This document shows positions 6,462 through 9,989 of a stretch of DNA of 9,989 bases, one piece after another. The first letter of the stretch is position 1. Each line of letters starts with the position of its first letter. The DNA is from CAYRGQ01 sp964444885 (GTDB taxonomy: Bacteria > Bacteroidota > Bacteroidia > Sphingobacteriales > Sphingobacteriaceae), in the NCBI GenBank assembly GCA_964444885.1, contig CAYUIZ010000110.1, positions 1 through 9,989 on the forward strand, given 5' to 3'. A model generated the notes under the pieces. That model saw only the letters and a program-made list of their open reading frames with translations, had not been told where the DNA came from and made no database searches. Both the position numbers and the translations under genes were made by a program.

Positions 6462-9100
6462 TAAAACCTAAAATTATACGTGATGAATGGAATCTGGCTA
6501 CCGTAAACCGATAGCTTATACCCCTTAATCTGTCCCGCTTCGGACACAAAATACACGGAGAAGGGGTTGCGCCGCCCGGTTACATTATATACGCCTACTG
6601 TCCAGGAGCTGTGCGCCAGCTTTCTCACCCGGTGGTTTCCTTCGATATTAAACGAAGCATCTGCCCGGAAAAAGTCGGGCACACGGTATTGGTTACGCGC
6701 CGAGTAATACGCCCGTTGCGAACCAGCGTACCAAAAGCTGCCGATAGGCAACGTGATCGGGCGCCCCGTACGATACGTCAGATTCAGCGAAAAGCTGAAC
6801 CGATGCGAAAACTTGTAATTCCCCACCACGGTAAGATTATGAGGGATATCGAAACTGCTCGGGTAATAGGCGCCTTCGTTGATCATATCATTCGCGTCGA
6901 CGTCAATGGTACGCTGCTCGACTTTGGAATACGTATAACTAGCCCACCCATTCAGCTTCCCCGTCAGCTTTTTGACCAGAAATTCAGCGCCGTATGCCCG
7001 GCCCTGCGTTCCGATCACGTCAGTTTCCAGCTGCTCGTTAAGCAATAGCACCGCCCCGCTCTTATAATCGAGGTGGTTTTTCATATGCTTATAGTACGCT
7101 TCTACCGACGTCTCAATCGCATCATTGTTAAAGTTTTGGTAATACCCGACGGAAAACTGGCCGCCGCGCTGAGGCTCAATGTGGGCATCGCTGAGCTTCC
7201 ACGTATCCGTCGGTGCCATCGCCGTGGTATTCGAGAGCATGTGAATGTATTGACTCAGGGAATTATACCCGACCTTGAGTGCGCTGGCTGAGGAAATCGT
7301 ATAATTGACTCCGAACCGTACTTCCGGCGCATGGTAAGTCTTGATCACCGAACCGGCTCCGTATTCGCGCTCGCCGATCTGCGTGCTCTCATTTTTGGGC
7401 ATTCCCGGAGCGTATTCCCTCACCTTGCCCGGTCCGATGACGTTAAACATGGAATACCGAAGTCCCATATCGACCGTCAGGCGGTCAGTAACGCGGAAAT
7501 TATCGGACAGATGCAAAGCTGATTCCAGCGCTTGCTCCCGCGCCACCGACAGGGGCGACACCAGCGATTCTGCCGTCACGGGTTGCCGGTCGCCTGGATG
7601 AACCCGATATCCCAAAACGTGCAGGCCGTAGGTCAAATTGTGACGCTCATTGATCCGGTGATACAGATCAGTTCGCAAAAAAGCCTGCCCGATATCGTAA
7701 CGCATCCGGTACGCGTCTACCGGATTGTAGCCGCCATCGGTATGAAACTGGTAACTATCGAATCCCACTGCTGCGACGCCGTACATACCGCTATTGAAAA
7801 TACGCCGCCATTTGACGTTCAGGTTGTTGTTCTGGTAGCCGTAGGCCACCATACTATCCAACGAAAACTGATCTTTGCTCAGGTATCCGGTCAGTGTCAA
7901 CGTGTTTTGGTCGTCAGCCCGATGGTTGATGTTTATATTGGCATCGTAAAATGATGCACCGCTATGTTTGTATTGCTCGTCAGGGATCAATTTCAGGAGC
8001 CAATCCGAATAGGTCATGCGGCCACCGGCGATGAACGAGGTTTTTTCGCCGAGCGGTCCTTCGAGCGACAGTCTGCTCGTTAGCAACCCTATACCGCCTG
8101 ATCCGGATAATTTATTCCGGTTTCCTTCGCGCAAGGACACGTCGAGCACGGAGGACAATCGCCCGCCAAACCGTGCTGGGATACTGGCCTTGTACAATTC
8201 CGCGTTATTCACCATATCCGGATTGAAGGCCGAGAAAAGCCCAAAGAAATGAGTGGGGTTGTAGATGGTCGCATCCCCGAACATCACTAAGTTTTGGTCG
8301 GTAGCTCCACCCCGGACATTAAACCCGCTGGCCGCCTCCCCCACTGTCTGCACGCCCGGGAGTGTTAACAGCACCTGGACGATATCGGCTTCGCCAAACA
8401 CGGTTGGGGTCTGTTTGATTGACGCAATACTCAACCGCTCTACCCCCAGTTGGGCGCGCCTGATCGTACTGCCGCGCTCCGCCGAAACGACCACCTCCCG
8501 AAGGGCGTACACCTCGTCATACATTTCGATATCCAAACGCCCGCTGGCATAGAGCAACACATTCCGTTGCGTACTTTTCATCCCNNNNNNNNNNNNNNNN
8601 NNNNNNNNNNNNNNNNNNNNNNNNNNNNNNNNNNNNNNNNNNNNNNNNNNNNNNNNNNNNNNNNNNNNNNNNNNNNNNNNNNNNGCGTAATCCGCGAGGA
8701 AAGCCTCACCTCCGACAGGATCGGCATCCGTCCGTAGGCCCTCCGTCGCGATGGCATACTCGTCGGTGATAAAAACACGCTTTCGTTCGTCGACTGCAAA
8801 ATGCAAACCTAACGGATCCAGCACGCGCCGCAAGACGACTGCCAAAGGCGTCCGATCAGCGGATACGGTGAACGAGAGCGTGTCCGTCGTCCTCGGGTCG
8901 TAGTAGAACCGATACGGGGCTTGGGCCTCCAGCGCCTGCACGAATACTTCCATACTGACAGCCTCAACCTGAACAGACACGCGATCCTCCTGCGCGATGG
9001 CACGGCTACAAAGCGAGAAGAAAAAGACAGCGACAAGCCATCCCCTGACGCCCCGCCATCTTCCTGTTTCAATCCTACAAGCCATCCATGTACCCATCAT
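6461..9100 (-). CDS. TonB-dependent receptor with N-terminal STN and carboxypeptidase-like domains (contains assembly gap)
   Basis: This outer-membrane TonB-gated transporter is predicted at 879 residues counting 34 unknown ones. A signal peptide ends at SRAIA (36). The STN domain (about 38-113) includes APYRFYYDP (61-69) and ends at KRVFITDEYA; STN domains contact periplasmic signalling partners such as FecR-type anti-sigma factors. A carboxypeptidase-regulatory-like domain is mostly lost in 100 N (8585-8684), but its end is visible as LDIEMYDEVYALREVVVSAE (189-208). The plug follows (about 225-325) with GFNVRGGATDQNLVMFGDA (259-277) and ARFGGRLSSVLDVSLREG (309-326). The beta-barrel runs to the C-terminal aromatic end PFITYNFRF. 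The frame is the same on both sides of the gap if it is taken as 100 bases. The start at 9100 is the first of several ATGs (9100, 9097, 9085), 24 bases after the preceding stop, with no clear ribosome site. Substrate is unknown. Confidence 0.92.
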   Translation of the reverse strand: MMGTWMACRIETGRWRGVRGWLVAVFFFSLCSRAIAQEDRVSVQVEAVSMEVFVQALEAQAPYRFYYDPRTTDTLSFTVSADRTPLAVVLRRVLDPLGLHFAVDERKRVFITDEYAIATEGLRTDADPVGGEAFLADYXXXXXXXXXXXXXXXXXXXXXXXXXXXXXXXXXXGMKSTQRNVLLYASGRLDIEMYDEVYALREVVVSAERGSTIRRAQLGVERLSIASIKQTPTVFGEADIVQVLLTLPGVQTVGEAASGFNVRGGATDQNLVMFGDATIYNPTHFFGLFSAFNPDMVNNAELYKASIPARFGGRLSSVLDVSLREGNRNKLSGSGGIGLLTSRLSLEGPLGEKTSFIAGGRMTYSDWLLKLIPDEQYKHSGASFYDANININHRADDQNTLTLTGYLSKDQFSLDSMVAYGYQNNNLNVKWRRIFNSGMYGVAAVGFDSYQFHTDGGYNPVDAYRMRYDIGQAFLRTDLYHRINERHNLTYGLHVLGYRVHPGDRQPVTAESLVSPLSVAREQALESALHLSDNFRVTDRLTVDMGLRYSMFNVIGPGKVREYAPGMPKNESTQIGEREYGAGSVIKTYHAPEVRFGVNYTISSASALKVGYNSLSQYIHMLSNTTAMAPTDTWKLSDAHIEPQRGGQFSVGYYQNFNNDAIETSVEAYYKHMKNHLDYKSGAVLLLNEQLETDVIGTQGRAYGAEFLVKKLTGKLNGWASYTYSKVEQRTIDVDANDMINEGAYYPSSFDIPHNLTVVGNYKFSHRFSFSLNLTYRTGRPITLPIGSFWYAGSQRAYYSARNQYRVPDFFRADASFNIEGNHRVRKLAHSSWTVGVYNVTGRRNPFSVYFVSEAGQIKGYKLSVYGSQIPFITYNFRF
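8585..8684. other. Assembly gap of 100 N
   Basis: The run is exactly 100 undetermined bases, the usual placeholder for a gap of unknown length. It falls in the receptor gene between the STN domain and the end of the carboxypeptidase-like domain. STN-type receptors usually have about 55-65 residues here, so the true gap may be nearer 180 bases; that estimate comes from the family and is not visible in the sequence. Confidence 0.97.
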
Positions 9101-9124
9101 ATGCAGCAGCCGCGCCCAGCCAGA

Positions 9125-9826
9125 TTAATGATTATCGACGTAATCCAAGACGAAAGCCAACGTCGCTTCGGGGTTATCCTCAAACGACAGGCCTTGGTCA
9201 AACAACGCCCGGCGCAATTCGCGCCGGTGCTCTTTAAACGAGCGTAGCAGCCCCCCCTGCGAGCGGATAGTCCGGTATTCCGTATCTTGGCCGTTGCGCA
9301 GGAGAAAATAAGCAACCTCCTCATTGAACTCGCGCAGCAAACGTGTGCCTCGGGTAACCTCCCGGTATTCCTTGTTCCATTTAGCGTAACATGATACACC
9401 GGACGACTCGGATATTCGCTGGTAAAAGCCGGGCTGCAAATTCCGTTCGGGCTGGTCGAGATATACGAACACGTCATCGTCAATCGCAAAGGAGGATACC
9501 AGCTCGTTCGGCAGGATAATATTGACCAGGTGGACCGGATGGCGCGTCACCAGTTGCTTCCTAACCAAGTCAAACATCAACGGAACATCCTGATACGGTA
9601 CGCCGCCAAATACGATGGAACTCCCATCGACAACCCCCAACTCGCGGTGGCTTTGATGGCCCCTTACATTCGGGGGGTAGCTGCCGTATAGTTTGCCTTG
9701 ATAAATTTGATGGGAAAAGTGCTTGGCATACGTATCAATGGCGCGTATAACCGGGTCTTCCTGCGCGGTGAGCGGCGTCCCAATGCAAATGGAGCCGAAA
9801 ATCAATAACAAATACCGGGCAAGCAT
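9125..9826 (-). CDS. Conserved exported protein of unknown function, first gene of the receptor operon
   Basis: This 233-residue protein has a clear signal peptide, MLARYLLLIFGSICIGTPLTA, cut before QEDP (after residue 21), so it is periplasmic or outer-membrane associated. No lipobox is present. The body has a layout that, from memory, recurs in uncharacterised Bacteroidota proteins next to TonB receptors: IVFGGVPYQDVPLMFDLV (71-88), then QLVTRHP, then a VNIILPNELVSSFAIDDDVFVYL section (101-123), a GFYQRISESSGVSCYAKWNKEY section (133-154), and a charged C-terminal part with LLRSFKEHRRELRRALFDQGLSF (193-215; key RRELRRAL). No catalytic motif was recognised. The ATG at 9826 begins the signal peptide directly. 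The stop lies 24 bases before the receptor start, so the two are probably co-transcribed. It may be an accessory or sensing component, which is inference. Confidence 0.82.
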   Translation of the reverse strand: MLARYLLLIFGSICIGTPLTAQEDPVIRAIDTYAKHFSHQIYQGKLYGSYPPNVRGHQSHRELGVVDGSSIVFGGVPYQDVPLMFDLVRKQLVTRHPVHLVNIILPNELVSSFAIDDDVFVYLDQPERNLQPGFYQRISESSGVSCYAKWNKEYREVTRGTRLLREFNEEVAYFLLRNGQDTEYRTIRSQGGLLRSFKEHRRELRRALFDQGLSFEDNPEATLAFVLDYVDNH

Positions 9827-9871
9827 GGGGTTCTAATTGACGCTTTCACAATGAATTGAAAAACAAACGCA

Positions 9872-9902
9872 CGAAGATAAAGAAAATTGCGACATAGCTC
9901 AA
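9872..9902 (-). promoter_or_regulatory. Possible promoter of the receptor operon
   Basis: On the minus strand TTG (9902-9900) is followed after 20 bases by TATCTTCG (9879-9872). This fits the Bacteroidota pattern TTG-N19-20-TAnnTTTG with one mismatch in the -7 box. Transcription would start near 9865, giving a leader of about 40 bases before the ATG at 9826. The -33 part overlaps the first codon of the divergent plus-strand frame. A single short match in a 75-base gap, so tentative. Confidence 0.35.
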
Positions 9903-9989
9903 TGGCCAGCCAGAAAAAGCGTTCCAGCAAAACGAAATCTACTCCCGACATCAGGTTTATTAACGAAGAAATGTACAAACCGCCTGACC
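9902..9989 (+). CDS. Start of a divergent gene, truncated by the window edge
   Basis: An ATG at 9902 opens a frame with no stop to the window end (29 full codons), beginning MASQKKRSSKTKSTPD and continuing IRFINEEMYKPPD. The N-terminus is Lys/Ser-rich with no signal peptide in view, and basic N-termini of this kind are common on cytoplasmic or membrane-anchored proteins. No family was recognised. The upstream 75 bases lack a good ribosome site or a plus-strand TAnnTTTG. The only other support is the divergent placement next to the receptor operon. A minus-strand gene ending here is not excluded, so confidence is moderate at best. Confidence 0.45.
   Translation, partial: MASQKKRSSKTKSTPDIRFINEEMYKPPD

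Noticed and set aside
7532..7954. 140-codon plus-strand frame inside the receptor gene
   Set aside because: It is antisense to the beta-barrel coding region, which is intact and typical, and it has no supporting start signal.
1..9989. CRISPR array, tRNA, rRNA, transposase or integrase
   Set aside because: No regularly spaced direct repeats, tRNA-like cloverleaf, rRNA-like stretch or transposase motif was seen on either strand.

Overview
The window looks like chromosome of a Bacteroidota bacterium, probably near the Sphingobacteriaceae (the alanyl-tRNA synthetase reads like those of Pedobacter and relatives, from memory). Other signs are an STN-type TonB-dependent receptor, a DUF4249 lipoprotein, a large MG2/plug-like exported protein, weak Shine-Dalgarno signals and candidate promoter elements of the Bacteroidota TAnnTTTG type. 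Base composition is fairly GC-rich for that phylum. All complete genes are on the minus strand; only a gene fragment at the right edge is on the plus strand.

Layout, left to right. Positions 1-83 are the 3' flank of alaS and hold an imperfect palindrome resembling a dispersed intergenic repeat. Positions 84-2705 (minus) encode a full-length alanyl-tRNA synthetase. Positions 2706-2862 are a non-coding gap with a possible terminator for the upstream operon and a possible promoter for alaS. Positions 2863-9826 (minus) form a compact four-gene locus, transcribed right to left: a small exported protein of unknown function (9125-9826), an STN/carboxypeptidase-like/TonB receptor (6461-9100), a DUF4249 lipoprotein (5226-6461) and a 786-residue MG2-type protein with a barrel-less plug-like region (2863-5223). 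Positions 9827-9901 are a short divergent intergenic region. From 9902 a plus-strand reading frame starts and runs off the window.

How the genes fit together. The last three genes of the locus are almost certainly co-transcribed: receptor and lipoprotein overlap by one base (TAATG), and lipoprotein and MG2 protein are 2 bases apart. The first gene is 24 bases from the receptor. The inferred picture is a cell-envelope uptake or export-linked system: an outer-membrane TonB-gated channel with a signalling-type STN domain, a lipoprotein partner and two exported accessory proteins. The substrate cannot be read from the sequence. The receptor carries a run of exactly 100 N (8585-8684) in its carboxypeptidase-like domain, which is an assembly gap rather than sequence. 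No RNA genes, CRISPR arrays, transposases or integrases were seen.
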